From assembly GCF_902499045.1 (NCBI RefSeq), contig NZ_CABVPL010000009.1, positions 62,001 to 126,000 of the forward strand: a stretch of 64,000 nt of DNA, written 5' to 3'. Numbering within the stretch: position 1 is the first letter of the stretch; each line of letters starts with the position of its first letter. The stretch is from Burkholderia latens. Its GTDB lineage: Bacteria > Pseudomonadota > Gammaproteobacteria > Burkholderiales > Burkholderiaceae. Of the stretch, positions 35,796 to 45,296 are shown one piece after another. The notes beneath the pieces were generated by a model. That model ran no database searches and was not told the DNA's origin. It saw only the letters and a list, made by a program, of their open reading frames with translations. The translations under genes were made by a program, and so were the position numbers.

Positions 35796-37331
35796 ATGCC
35801 GATTTCCGATCTCTCCGCCCGGTTCGCCCGTCGCGTCCGCGTCTGCGTGCGCGCGGCCGCCGTCGTCGCCACCTGCACGGCCCTTGCGTTCGCGCCGCCC
35901 GCGCAGGCCCGCAAGAAATCCCACAAGGACGCACGCAAGACCGCCGTCGTGTCGCCCGCCGCGCGCGCCGCGGGCCTGCCGGCGTCCGTGCTCGTCGCGC
36001 TGCAGCGCGCGAAGGTGCCGGCGTCGGCGATGAGCGTCGTCGTCGAGCGCGTCGGCGACCCCGAGCCGCTGATCGCATGGAACGCGAGCCGGCCGATGCT
36101 GCCCGCGTCGACGATGAAGCTCGTCACGACGTATTCGGGCCTGTCGATCCTCGGCCCCGACTTCCGCTGGCGCACCACCGCGTATGCGGACGGCCCGGTC
36201 GATCCGGACGGCACGCTGCAAGGCAACCTGTACATCAAGGGCACCGGCGATCCGAAGCTCGTCCCCGAGGAGCTGATCGACCTCGTCGACAAGCTGCGCA
36301 AGGCGGGCGTCAAGCGCGTGGCCGGCGGCCTCGTGCTCGACAAGAGCTATTTCGCCGCGTCCACGCGCGACCTGCCGTCGTTCGACGACGACGTGAGCGC
36401 GCCGTACAACGTCGGCCCCGATCCGCTGCTGTACGCGTTCAAGGCCGTGTCGTTCACGGTCACGCCGGGCGACGACGGCAAGGTCGCCGTCGACGTGCTG
36501 CCGCCGCTCGCGAATCTGTCGATCGACAATCAGCTGGTCGAAGGCTCGGGCTCGTGCGGCGCGGCCGCCGCCGCCGCGCGCCCGACGCTGTCGGCGGGCA
36601 ACGGCGGGATCGTGACGGCGTCGTTCGCCGGCGACTATCCGCTGCGCTGCGGCGCGCACACGACCAACCTCGCGATCCTCGATCACACGACGTTCTTCGC
36701 GCGCGGCTTCCTCGCGCTGTGGCAGCAGGACGGCGGCACGATCGCGGGCCCGGTGAGCGAAGGCAAGGTGCCGGGCGCCGCGCGGCCGCTCGCCGTGCAT
36801 CACAGCCCGGTGCTCGGCAGCATCGTCTACGACATCAACAAGTTCAGCAACAACGTGATGGCGCGCAACCTGTTCCTGACGATCGGCGCGGTCGCCGGGA
36901 AGCCGCCCGCGACGCCCGAGCAGTCGAGCCGCGCGATTCGCGCGTTCCTGCAGAAGAGCGGGATCGCGATGCCCGACCTCGAGCTCGACAACGGCTCGGG
37001 CCTGTCGCGCGACGAGCACGTGAGCGCGCTGTCGCTCGCCGCGCTGCTGCAGGCCGCGAACGCGAGCCCGGTCGCGCAGGCGTTCATCGACTCGCTGCCG
37101 ATCGCCGGTATCGACGGCACGATGAAGAACCGCCTGACCAACGCGGGCGTGCTCGGCAACGCGCACATCAAGACCGGCACGCTGCGCGACGTGCGCGCGA
37201 TCGCGGGCTACGTGGCCGGCGCCGACGGCCAGAGCTACGTCGTCGTCAGCTTCATCAACGACGATCATGCGGAAGCCGCGCGCGCCGCGCACGACACGCT
37301 GCTCGAATGGGTCTACGCGGGCGCGCACTGA
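35796..37331 (+). CDS. dacB: D-alanyl-D-alanine carboxypeptidase/endopeptidase (PBP4, peptidase S13)
   Basis: Periplasmic class C penicillin-binding protein of 511 aa. A signal peptide ends near the AQA at about residue 39, followed by a Lys-rich linker. Active-site motifs are STMK (PASTMKLVTT), SNN (KFSNNVMARN) and KTG (HIKTGTLRD), all intact. It trims and cleaves D-Ala-mDAP cross-links in peptidoglycan. The start at 35796 gives the signal peptide; an in-frame ATG at 35685 lies within the divergent promoter. The envelope theme matches the adjacent two-component/htrA cluster. Confidence 0.93.
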   Translation: MPISDLSARFARRVRVCVRAAAVVATCTALAFAPPAQARKKSHKDARKTAVVSPAARAAGLPASVLVALQRAKVPASAMSVVVERVGDPEPLIAWNASRPMLPASTMKLVTTYSGLSILGPDFRWRTTAYADGPVDPDGTLQGNLYIKGTGDPKLVPEELIDLVDKLRKAGVKRVAGGLVLDKSYFAASTRDLPSFDDDVSAPYNVGPDPLLYAFKAVSFTVTPGDDGKVAVDVLPPLANLSIDNQLVEGSGSCGAAAAAARPTLSAGNGGIVTASFAGDYPLRCGAHTTNLAILDHTTFFARGFLALWQQDGGTIAGPVSEGKVPGAARPLAVHHSPVLGSIVYDINKFSNNVMARNLFLTIGAVAGKPPATPEQSSRAIRAFLQKSGIAMPDLELDNGSGLSRDEHVSALSLAALLQAANASPVAQAFIDSLPIAGIDGTMKNRLTNAGVLGNAHIKTGTLRDVRAIAGYVAGADGQSYVVVSFINDDHAEAARAAHDTLLEWVYAGAH

Positions 37332-37712
37332 CGACGCAATCAGGCATGCGCGCCGACGCGGCGCACCGCCGCTCGCGATCGCATTGCGCCGGCCTTCGGG
37401 CCGGCACCTCGTGCGGTGTCGCCGCGCAGCCGACCGGTCGCAGCGTCACCCTCGAAATCGTCGTTCGCGGTTTGAAACGGCGTCCCGCTGCGGTGCGCCG
37501 GCGCACCGCCCGCCAGCCGCGCCGCAAACGGGGCCAAACCGCGCGGCCCCGCACGGTACGGCTTCCGTAGAAACCCTGTCCTCAGAGGGAACCCTCTACG
37601 CTGCCCCCTCGCCTAGCGCGTGGCGATTGCGTAGGCTGTTGGCCTGACCGATATCTACAACGGGCCGCACGCCCGGCCTCACGGCTTGCAGGGGAAAGGA
37701 GGAGACACGTCC
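37332..37712. other. Gene-free 381-bp region after dacB
   Basis: No supported gene. A GCCGGC-CTTCGG-GCCGGC-type hairpin lies at about 37387-37405 and may be a terminator for dacB without a U-run. The rest is GC-rich with no recognised element; the desaturase promoter should be near the end. Confidence 0.4.
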
Positions 37713-38627
37713 ATGCGATTCGACGTCGAATTGCTTCTGCTCGCGCTGGCGCCCGTCTTCCTGCTGTGCATCGCGTGGGAAGCGTGGCATCTCGCGCGCA
37801 CGCGTGCGCAGGACCATGTCTATGCGTGGCGCGATACGCTGTGCAATGCGGCGCTCGCGCTGATGCACCAGGGCGCCGACAAGCTCGCGTGGCTGTTCGT
37901 GATTCCCGTTTATGCGTACTGCTACGCACATTTCAGACTGTTCACGTGGCACGACGGCTGGCTGTCGTTCGCGGTGCTGTTCATCGGCCAGGATTTCCTC
38001 TACTACGTGTTCCATCGCGCGAGCCATCGCGTGCGCTGGCTGTGGGCCGCCCACGTCGTGCACCACTCGTCCGAGCGGATGAATTTTTCGACCGCGTTCC
38101 GGCAGAGCCTGATGTATCCCGTCGCGGGCATGTGGGTGTTCTGGCTGCCGCTCGCGCTGCTCGGCTTTCCGCCGCAGCAGATCGTCGGCGTCGTGCTGAT
38201 CAACCTCGCGTTCCAGTTCTTCGTGCATACGCAGGCGATCGGCAAGCTCGGCTGGCTCGAATACGTGTTCAACACGCCGTCGATCCATCGCGCGCACCAT
38301 GCGCGCAACCCGCGCTACATCGACCGCAATTACGCAGGCGTGCTCGTGATCTGGGACCGCCTGTTCGGCAGCTTCGTCGAGGAAGCCGCCGACGATCCGC
38401 CGCAATACGGAATCGTCGAGCCGCTCGGCTCGAACAACCCGCTCGTCGCGACGTTTCACGAGTGGGTGTCGATGGCGGCCGACGCGTTGCGCGTGCAGGG
38501 ATGGCGCAACAAGCTGCGCGCGATTGTCGGCCCGCCCGAATGGGCGAGCGCTTATCATGCGCAGATCGCCGAGGCCGCGAATCATGATCCGCGCACCGCG
38601 CCGCTTGCGGCCGTGCGCGACCAATAA
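37713..38627 (+). CDS. Sterol desaturase/fatty acid hydroxylase-family membrane protein
   Basis: 304-aa integral membrane di-iron protein of PF04116. Histidine boxes are HRASH (101-105), HVVHH (114-118) and HRAHH near 190-200, with a His in FVHTQ between, consistent with metal binding. Four or so hydrophobic segments surround them. AAGGAGGAGA at 37697-37706 is a near-perfect ribosome site and fixes the start at 37713. The lipid substrate is unknown; bacterial members modify hopanoids, carotenoids or fatty acids. Confidence 0.88.
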   Translation: MRFDVELLLLALAPVFLLCIAWEAWHLARTRAQDHVYAWRDTLCNAALALMHQGADKLAWLFVIPVYAYCYAHFRLFTWHDGWLSFAVLFIGQDFLYYVFHRASHRVRWLWAAHVVHHSSERMNFSTAFRQSLMYPVAGMWVFWLPLALLGFPPQQIVGVVLINLAFQFFVHTQAIGKLGWLEYVFNTPSIHRAHHARNPRYIDRNYAGVLVIWDRLFGSFVEEAADDPPQYGIVEPLGSNNPLVATFHEWVSMAADALRVQGWRNKLRAIVGPPEWASAYHAQIAEAANHDPRTAPLAAVRDQ

Positions 38628-38722
38628 ACCGCTTCAGCCAACGGCCGCCGCGCAGCCCGACCTGAGCGGACACGCGGCAGATGCACAACACATCGGGCCA
38701 TATCTACGAGGAGATACACCAG

Positions 38723-39862
38723 ATGCAGACGCAACAATCCACTCCGTCGCGCAACCGGCAGCGCCTGCTGCGCACCGCGCAAGTCGCGATCGCGGGCGCC
38801 GCGCTCGCGCTGCTCGCCGCATGCGGCGGCGGTGACGACAACAACAGCAGCAGCGCGTCGAATACGCCGCCGTCCGGCGTGAAGATGCAGATCGTGTCGT
38901 TCGGCGACAGCCTGTCGGATGTCGGCACCTACTCGCAGATCAAGCTCGGCTTCGGCGGCGGCCGCTTCACGACCAACCCGGGCCAGGTGTGGACGCAGAA
39001 CGTCGCGCAGTACTACGGCGACACGCTGCAGCCCGCGAACCAGGGCGGCTTCGGCATTCCGTTGCAGGCGACGGGCGGGCTCGGCTACGCGCAAGGGGGC
39101 TCGCGCGTGACGCTGCAGCCGGGTATCGGCCACGCGGACGCCAGCGTCGCGAACTCGGACTATGCGCAAGCGACGACGACGCCGATTGCCGATCAGGTCA
39201 AGCAGTACCTGTCGCAGCACGGCAGCTTCAACGCCGGCCAGATCGTGCTGATCAACGGCGGTGCGAACGACATCTTCTATCAGGCGCAGGTCGCGCAGGC
39301 GCAAGGCAACACGCCGGCCGCGCAACTCGCGGCCGCGCAGGCGATCGGCCTTGCCGCGCAGCAGCTCGGCGGCATCGTCCAGCAGATCGTCGCGGCCGGC
39401 GCGACGCACGTGTTCGTCGCGAACGTGCCGGACATCGGCGGCACGCCGCTCGCGCTGCAAGGCGGCACGCAGGCCGCGTTCACGCAACTGTCGGGCCTCT
39501 TCAACCAGACGCTGGTCGGCACGCTCGCCGCGCTGAAGGTCGACCCGACGAAGTATGCGGTCGTCGATTCGTTCACGTGGCAGGACGGCATCGCGGCCAA
39601 CTACCAGGCGAACGGCTTCAGCGTGAAGAACACCGATACGGCGTGCAACCTGAAGGCGATGGTCCAGGCCGCGACGCAGTACGGCGTCGCGAACGCGAGC
39701 GCGTTCGGTTCGTCGCTGTTCTGCTCGCCGCAGACCTACACGGTCGCGAACGCGGACCAGACGTACATGTTCGCCGATCTCGTCCACCCGACCACGCGCC
39801 TGCACGCGCTGTTCGCGCAGTACGTCGAACAGCAGATCGCGAAGTCGGGCGTCGGCAAGTAA
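38723..39862 (+). CDS. GDSL-family (SGNH) esterase lipoprotein
   Basis: 379-aa lipoprotein: the lipobox LLAAC gives acylated Cys34, followed by a Gly/Asp/Asn/Ser linker. GDSL blocks are present: block I VSFGDSLSDVG with the nucleophile Ser, block III GGAND, and block V ADLVHPTTRLH with the catalytic Asp and His. It lacks the C-terminal autotransporter barrel found in some bacterial GDSL esterases and instead would be anchored by lipid. GAGGAG precedes the start at 38723; the ATG at 38681 is in frame but unsupported. Ester substrate unknown. Confidence 0.9.
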   Translation: MQTQQSTPSRNRQRLLRTAQVAIAGAALALLAACGGGDDNNSSSASNTPPSGVKMQIVSFGDSLSDVGTYSQIKLGFGGGRFTTNPGQVWTQNVAQYYGDTLQPANQGGFGIPLQATGGLGYAQGGSRVTLQPGIGHADASVANSDYAQATTTPIADQVKQYLSQHGSFNAGQIVLINGGANDIFYQAQVAQAQGNTPAAQLAAAQAIGLAAQQLGGIVQQIVAAGATHVFVANVPDIGGTPLALQGGTQAAFTQLSGLFNQTLVGTLAALKVDPTKYAVVDSFTWQDGIAANYQANGFSVKNTDTACNLKAMVQAATQYGVANASAFGSSLFCSPQTYTVANADQTYMFADLVHPTTRLHALFAQYVEQQIAKSGVGK

Positions 39863-39886
39863 GCCGCCCGCCGCGCGCGCAAACGA

Positions 39887-39922
39887 AAACGCCTGACCGG
39901 TTCGCGCCGGTCAGGCGTTTTT
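39887..39922. terminator. Terminator after the GDSL lipoprotein gene
   Basis: ACGCCTGACCGG (39889-39900) pairs with CCGGTCAGGCGT (39907-39918) around a 6-base loop and is followed by TTTTTTG on the plus strand and an A-rich (T-rich on minus) flank on the other side. It can stop the converging tsaC transcript as well. Confidence 0.85.
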
Positions 39923-39952
39923 TGTCTGCGTGGACGGTGGCGAACGGCTGCG

Positions 39953-40981
39953 TCAGTCGCTCGCTTCGAATGCCGCGGCCGCGCGGCCGAGACGATCGTT
40001 GACGGCGATCCATTCGACGGTCTCGGGCAGCTTCTCGACGAGAATGCGTGCGACCTGCGCGCGGTCGAGCGCGCGCAGCATTCCGTACAGATCGCGCGCA
40101 TACGCCTGCGGATCTTCCGGCGCCGCGACGAAATGCACGCCGTCGGCGTGCGCCCAGCGTCCCGCACGCGATGCGCGCGCGACCAGCGCGACGCGTTCGC
40201 CGTCGGCCTGCGCGGCCGCGAGCAGCGGCTCGAGCGCGTCGAACGGCAGCAGCGCGAGCGGCGTGCGCGGCGCGTAATGCGCCTTCAGCGTGCCGGATGC
40301 GCGCGGCGCGGTCGCGTCGCCGCCGTCGGGCAGGCGCGGCGCGCGGCCGAGCACGTCGGCGATCTGCTGCGGCGTCACGTGGCCGGGCCGCAACAGCGCG
40401 GGGAAGCCGCGCGACAGGTCGAGGATCGTCGATTCGATGCCGACTTCGGACGCGCCGCCGTCGAGCACGTGCACCGTGTCGCCGAATTCGTCGCGAACGT
40501 GCTGCGCGGTGGTCGGGCTCACGTGACCGAAGCGGTTCGCGGACGGCGCGGCAACGCCGCCATGGCCGCCGCGCCGCGCGCTGAACGCGGCCAGCAGCGC
40601 TTGCGCGACCGGATGCGACGGGCAGCGCAGGCCGACCGAGTCCTGGCCGCCGCTGACGGCGTCGGGAATGCGCGCATGGCGTTTCAGGATCAGCGTGAGC
40701 GGGCCCGGCCAGAATGCATCGATCAACGCCCGCGCATCGGCCGGCAGGTCGGCGGCCCAGTAGCCGGGATCGCCGCCGGGCGGCAGATGCACGATCACCG
40801 GATGGTTCGCCGGACGCCCTTTCGCCGCGTAGATGCGCGCGACGGCTTCGGGGTTCGCCGCATCGCCGCCGAGCCCGTACACGGTTTCGGTCGGGAACGC
40901 GACGAGCTGGCCGGCATCGAGCAGCGTGGCAGCCGCGTCGATCTGCGCGGGCGTCACCGGGTTCGGGAGATCGATGGACAT
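39953..40981 (-). CDS. tsaC: L-threonylcarbamoyladenylate synthase (Sua5/YrdC family)
   Basis: 342-aa long form: a YrdC/TsaC domain at about 12-200 (PTETVYGLGGDA, KGRPANHPVIVH, APSANRFGHVSPTTAQHV) plus the C-terminal Sua5 domain (SGTLKAHYAPRTP onwards). It makes threonylcarbamoyl-AMP for the universal t6A37 tRNA modification. The start at 40981 (MSIDLPNPVTP) is chosen because the family domain begins soon after. It lies 11 bp after purK, so it is the last gene of the purC-purE-purK-tsaC run. Confidence 0.93.
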   Translation of the reverse strand: MSIDLPNPVTPAQIDAAATLLDAGQLVAFPTETVYGLGGDAANPEAVARIYAAKGRPANHPVIVHLPPGGDPGYWAADLPADARALIDAFWPGPLTLILKRHARIPDAVSGGQDSVGLRCPSHPVAQALLAAFSARRGGHGGVAAPSANRFGHVSPTTAQHVRDEFGDTVHVLDGGASEVGIESTILDLSRGFPALLRPGHVTPQQIADVLGRAPRLPDGGDATAPRASGTLKAHYAPRTPLALLPFDALEPLLAAAQADGERVALVARASRAGRWAHADGVHFVAAPEDPQAYARDLYGMLRALDRAQVARILVEKLPETVEWIAVNDRLGRAAAAFEASD

Positions 40982-40992
40982 CGGCCTGCGCC

Positions 40993-42189
40993 TCAGTCGA
41001 GCGGCACGCGCAACAGCTGCGCGCACGCGTTGGCGGCAGCGACCGCGTCGTCGCGCGTCTCGGCCGTGAAGTTCACGTGGCCCATCTTGCGGCCGACGCG
41101 TGCTTCTTCCTTGCCGTACAGATGCAGGTGCGCGGCCGGCATCGCGGCGACGGTGTCCCACGGCGGCGTCACGGCGTCGGCGGCCTCGCCGTTGGGGAAC
41201 CACACGTCGCCGAGGATGTTCAGCATCGCGGCCGGCGAATGCTGGCGCGGGTTGCCGAGCGGCATGCGCGTCATCGCGCGCACCTGCTGCTCGAACTGGC
41301 TGGTTGCGCACGCATCGACCGTGTAGTGGCCGGAGTTGTGCGGGCGCGGCGCCATTTCGTTCGCGACGAACGAGCCGTCTTCCAGCACGAAGAATTCGAC
41401 GCACAGCACGCCGACGTAGCCGAGCGTGTCGGCGATCCGGATCGCCGCCTGCTGCGCTTCCGCGACGCGTGCCGCATCGGCGGACGGCGCCGGCACGACC
41501 GTCAGCGCGAGGATGCCGTTGTGGTGAACGTTCTGCGCGAGCGGGAATGCGGCCGAACGGCCGTCCACGCCGCGCGCGATCAGCGCGGACACTTCGTACT
41601 TCAGCGGCAGGCGCTTTTCGAGCACGCACGGCACGCCGCCGAGCGCCGCATGCGCGTCGCGCGCTTCCTGCGCGGTGTTCACCCGCACCTGGCCCTTGCC
41701 GTCGTAGCCGAGGCGCGCCGTCTTCAGGATGCCCGGCAGCACCGCACCGAGCGCCGCATCGTCGAGCGCGGCGAGCGCCGCCGCCGATTCGATCACCACG
41801 TGCGGCGCGACCGGCACGCCCGACGCCTCGATGAAACGCTTCTCCGCGATCCGGTCCTGCGCGATCGCGACGCAGCGGCCGGCCGGCGCGACGAACGTGG
41901 TGCGCGCGAGAAAATCGAGGCTCGCGGCCGGCACATTCTCGAATTCCGTCGACACGGCATCGCACAGCCCGGCCAGCTCGGCGAGCGCGGCTTCGTCGTC
42001 ATAGGCCGCGCGCAGATGGCGATCGGCGACCGCACCGGCAGGGCTCGTCGGATCGGGATCGAGCACGGCGACGCGATAGCCCATCGACTGGGCGGCAAAG
42101 CAGAACATGCGGCCGAGCTGGCCGCCGCCGACCATGCCAAGCCACGCGCCGGGCAGGATCGGGGAAACGGAATCAGGAGTTGCGGTCAT
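40993..42189 (-). CDS. purK: 5-(carboxyamino)imidazole ribonucleotide synthase PurK
   Basis: ATP-grasp enzyme of 398 aa that carboxylates AIR with bicarbonate and ATP in purine synthesis. The N-terminal Rossmann motif is [30 protein letters not shown] and [13 protein letters not shown] are the family landmarks. Its product is the substrate of PurE, encoded just upstream (gap 86 bp). Confidence 0.95.
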   Translation of the reverse strand: MTATPDSVSPILPGAWLGMVGGGQLGRMFCFAAQSMGYRVAVLDPDPTSPAGAVADRHLRAAYDDEAALAELAGLCDAVSTEFENVPAASLDFLARTTFVAPAGRCVAIAQDRIAEKRFIEASGVPVAPHVVIESAAALAALDDAALGAVLPGILKTARLGYDGKGQVRVNTAQEARDAHAALGGVPCVLEKRLPLKYEVSALIARGVDGRSAAFPLAQNVHHNGILALTVVPAPSADAARVAEAQQAAIRIADTLGYVGVLCVEFFVLEDGSFVANEMAPRPHNSGHYTVDACATSQFEQQVRAMTRMPLGNPRQHSPAAMLNILGDVWFPNGEAADAVTPPWDTVAAMPAAHLHLYGKEEARVGRKMGHVNFTAETRDDAVAAANACAQLLRVPLD

Positions 42190-42275
42190 GTCAGTGGTCG
42201 GTCGCGGCGGGGACAGCCCGCCGCAGTAGAAAGATCAGGCGGCTGCCGGAAACGCCATGCGGCCGCGGTGCGCCG

Positions 42276-42797
42276 TCATGCGAGCGGCGGCAGCACCATC
42301 GCATGCGCGGCTTCGTTCTGGCGCACACGGAATGCGGCGAGCCGGTTCGCGTAGTCGACCGACGTGCCGGACAGGATCGACACCGCGAACAGCGCGGCGT
42401 TCGCGGCGCCGGCCTCGCCGATCGCGAACGTCGCGACCGGCACGCCCTTCGGCATCTGCACGATCGAGTGCAGCGAATCGACACCCTTCAGGTACTTGCT
42501 CGCGACCGGCACGCCGAGCACCGGCACCGTGGTCTTCGCGGCCAGCATGCCGGGCAGGTGCGCGGCGCCGCCGGCGCCCGCGATGATCGCGCGCAGCCCG
42601 CGCTCCCGCGCCTTCTCCGCATAGTCGAACATCTCGTCGGGCATCCGGTGCGCGGACACGACCTTCGCTTCGTACGGCACGCCGAATTCCTGCAGGATCG
42701 CGACCGCGTTCTTCATCACGTCCCAGTCGGAACTCGAACCCATCAGCACGCCGACGAGCGGCGCGCTGTGCGTGTGGGCAGTCTGGACTTCACTCAT
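42276..42797 (-). CDS. purE: N5-CAIR mutase PurE
   Basis: 173-aa class I PurE, which moves the carboxyl group of N5-CAIR to C4 giving CAIR. The [14 protein letters not shown] motif (residues 14-27), SAHRMPDEM and [10 protein letters not shown] are all present. Transcribed from upstream of purC; 18 bp separate the two genes. Confidence 0.95.
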   Translation of the reverse strand: MSEVQTAHTHSAPLVGVLMGSSSDWDVMKNAVAILQEFGVPYEAKVVSAHRMPDEMFDYAEKARERGLRAIIAGAGGAAHLPGMLAAKTTVPVLGVPVASKYLKGVDSLHSIVQMPKGVPVATFAIGEAGAANAALFAVSILSGTSVDYANRLAAFRVRQNEAAHAMVLPPLA

Positions 42798-42815
42798 TAT
42801 CGTGCGTTCCTTCGC

Positions 42816-43706
42816 TCAGGCAAGCGGCTGGCCGGTGATGCGCTCGAGCGCTTCCTGGTACTTCGCGGCCGTCTTCTCGACGACGTCGGCCGGCAGCGCC
42901 GGTGCCGGCGCGGTCTTGCCCCACGGCTGCGCCTCGAGCCAGTCGCGCACGAACTGCTTGTCGAACGACGGCGGGTTGGTGCCGACCTCGTACTGGTCGG
43001 CCGGCCAGAAGCGCGACGAATCGGCCGTCAGCACTTCGTCCATCAGGTACAGCTTGCCGTGGTTGTCGAGGCCGAATTCGAACTTCGTGTCGGCGATGAT
43101 GATGCCGCGCGTCGCCGCGTAGTCGGCCGCTTCCTTGTACAGCTTGATCGAGATGTCGCGGATCGTCGCGGCCAGCTCGGTGCCGATGCGACGCTCGGTT
43201 TCCTCGAACGTGATGTTCTCGTCGTGCTCGCCGAGCTCCGCCTTCGCGGCAGGCGTGAAGATCGGCTCCGGCAGCTTCTGCGCGTTCTGCAGGCCTTCCG
43301 GCAGCTGGACGCCGCACACGGCGCCCGACGCCTGGTATTCCTTCCAGCCGCTGCCGGCCAGGTAGCCGCGCACGACCGCTTCGATCATGATCGGCTCGAG
43401 GCGCTTGACGACCGCCGCGCGGCCCTTGACCTGCTCGACTTCGTCAGCCGCGACGACCGACTCCGGCGTGTCGCCGGTCAGGTGGTTCGGCACGATGTGC
43501 GCGAGCTTGTCGAACCAGAAGTTGGCCATCTGGTTCAGCACGCGGCCCTTGTTCGGAATCGGCTCGCCCATGATCACGTCGAATGCCGACAGGCGGTCCG
43601 TCGTGACGATCAGGAGCTTGTCGTTGCCGACCGCGTAGTTGTCGCGGACCTTGCCGCGACCGAGGAGCGGCAGCGAGCGGAGCGTGGATTCGTAAAGGGT
43701 AGACAT
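42816..43706 (-). CDS. purC: SAICAR synthase PurC
   Basis: 296-aa phosphoribosylaminoimidazole-succinocarboxamide synthase, joining aspartate to CAIR. Landmarks: [41 protein letters not shown] and DTKFEFG. Length is that of the long (yeast-like) PurC form common in beta-proteobacteria. First gene of the purC-purE-purK-tsaC run. Confidence 0.95.
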   Translation of the reverse strand: MSTLYESTLRSLPLLGRGKVRDNYAVGNDKLLIVTTDRLSAFDVIMGEPIPNKGRVLNQMANFWFDKLAHIVPNHLTGDTPESVVAADEVEQVKGRAAVVKRLEPIMIEAVVRGYLAGSGWKEYQASGAVCGVQLPEGLQNAQKLPEPIFTPAAKAELGEHDENITFEETERRIGTELAATIRDISIKLYKEAADYAATRGIIIADTKFEFGLDNHGKLYLMDEVLTADSSRFWPADQYEVGTNPPSFDKQFVRDWLEAQPWGKTAPAPALPADVVEKTAAKYQEALERITGQPLA

Positions 43707-43745
43707 CGTCTTTTCGCAGATAAGGAGCCAAACAAAAAGGGAAAC

Positions 43746-43916
43746 GCCGTTCCCCGCGGCAGGCGGGAACGGCGGTCTTGCAATGCGTCGGCGAACCGGC
43801 GGGCGTTCACGCCCGCGGCTGCCGGCCGGCCCTCGTTCGGCCGGACGGAACGGCTGTCAGGGCCGGATCGGATCCGGCACCGGGGCAGCCCGCCCCGGCC
43901 CGGCGGCGAAACCGGG
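43746..43916. other. String of five to six hairpins between fba and purC
   Basis: Within 170 bp are consecutive perfect inverted repeats: GCCGTTCCC/GGGAACGGC (43746-43773), GCGGGCG-TTCA-CGCCCGC (43799-43816), CCGGCC/GGCCGG (43826-43844), GCCGGATC-G-GATCCGGC (43862-43878), CCGGGGC/GCCCCGG (43880-43898) and a weaker CCCGG/CCGGG (43899-43916). On the minus strand the last stem to be transcribed is followed by GTTTCCCTTTTTG, so it can serve as the fba terminator; the rest is unexplained. Confidence 0.6.
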
Positions 43917-43938
43917 CGGGGGCAATCGTACTACAGTC

Positions 43939-45003
43939 TCAGCGCACGACCTGCGCGAGCGCGCCGGACTTGTACTGTTCGGCGATCTTGTCGAGCGCGA
44001 CCGGCTTGATCTTCGCGGCCTGGCCTTCGCAGCCGAACGCGAGGTAGCGGTCGACGCACACCTTCTTCGCCGCTTCGCGCGCGGGCTTCAGGTAGTCGCG
44101 CGGATCGAACTTGCCCGGGTTCTCGAACAGGTAGCGGCGGATCGCGCCGGTGATCGCGAGACGCAGGTCGGTGTCGATGTTGATCTTGCGCACGCCGTGC
44201 TTGATACCTTCCTGGATTTCCTCGACCGGCACGCCGTAGGTTTCCTTCATGTCGCCGCCGAATTCGCGGATTTCGGCCAGCAGCTCCTGCGGCACCGACG
44301 ACGAACCGTGCATCACCAGGTGCGTGTTCGGGATGCGCGCATGGATTTCCTTGATGCGCTGGATCGACAGGATGTCGCCCGTGGGCTTCTTCGTGAACTT
44401 GTACGCGCCGTGCGACGTGCCGATCGCGATCGCGAGCGCATCGCACTGCGTGAGCTTCACGAAGTCGGCGGCCTGCTCCGGATCGGTCAGCAGCTGCTCG
44501 CGGGTCATCGTGCCTTCCGCGCCGTGGCCGTCTTCCTTGTCGCCCTTCATCGTCTCGAGCGAGCCGAGCACGCCGAGCTCCGCCTCGACCGTCACGCCGA
44601 TCGAGTGCGCCATCTCGACGACCTTGCGCGACACGTCGACGTTGTATTCGTACGAGGCGACCGTCTTGCCGTCGGCTTCGAGCGAACCGTCCATCATCAC
44701 GCTGGTGAAGCCGCTGCGGATCGCGGCCATGCAGACCGCCGGCGACTGGCCGTGGTCCTGGTGCATCACGACCGGGATGTGCGGATACGACTCGACCGCC
44801 GCTTCGATCAGGTGGCGCAGGAACGGCTCGCCCGCATACTTACGCGCGCCGGCCGATGCCTGCATGATCACGGGCGCGCCGACCTGATCCGCCGCCGCCA
44901 TGATCGCCTGGACCTGCTCCAGGTTGTTCACGTTGAAGGCCGGCAGGCCGTAACCGTGCTCTGCCGCGTGGTCCAGCAATTGACGCATTGATACGAGAGG
45001 CAT
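43939..45003 (-). CDS. fbaA: Class II fructose-bisphosphate aldolase
   Basis: 354-aa zinc-dependent aldolase (CbbA/Fba subgroup). The catalytic Asp83 and zinc ligand His84 lie in HQDHG (81-85); [10 protein letters not shown] gives the second metal-binding region, HGSSSVP the third His, and NIDTD the phosphate-binding end. It cleaves fructose 1,6-bisphosphate. The start at 45003 ([24 protein letters not shown]) is the family N-terminus. Follows pyk in the pgk-pyk-fba order. Confidence 0.95.
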   Translation of the reverse strand: MPLVSMRQLLDHAAEHGYGLPAFNVNNLEQVQAIMAAADQVGAPVIMQASAGARKYAGEPFLRHLIEAAVESYPHIPVVMHQDHGQSPAVCMAAIRSGFTSVMMDGSLEADGKTVASYEYNVDVSRKVVEMAHSIGVTVEAELGVLGSLETMKGDKEDGHGAEGTMTREQLLTDPEQAADFVKLTQCDALAIAIGTSHGAYKFTKKPTGDILSIQRIKEIHARIPNTHLVMHGSSSVPQELLAEIREFGGDMKETYGVPVEEIQEGIKHGVRKINIDTDLRLAITGAIRRYLFENPGKFDPRDYLKPAREAAKKVCVDRYLAFGCEGQAAKIKPVALDKIAEQYKSGALAQVVR

Positions 45004-45199
45004 TGTGGAACTCCTTGGAATGAAAACCGGTGCGCCCTGACGCCGGCGCGGCGCTCGCTCCGGTCTGAACCGGGACGGCACGGCGCGGCTGAGCGTCGAA
45101 TAGCGGCATTTTATCGCGAAGCGCCTCCGATTCCGACCGCCGGAGGCGCGCGCTCGCAATTTGTTACCTTCGCACGGCACAATCCGGGCAAAAAACAGA

Positions 45200-45240
45200 A
45201 AAAAAGCCGCGCGGGGCATCGGACCCCGCGCGGCTTTGGA
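45200..45240 (-). terminator. Terminator of pyk
   Basis: AAGCCGCGCGGGG and CCCCGCGCGGCTT pair around a 7-base loop; on the minus strand the stem is followed by TTTTTTTCTGTTTTTT. It sits 57-97 bp after the pyk stop, so fba probably has its own promoter in the remaining 200 bp before 45003. Confidence 0.9.
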
Positions 45241-45296
45241 TTGAAAAACGGTGCCATATCTGCTCGGGCAGCAGTTCGGCCCGTCCGCGGACCGGC

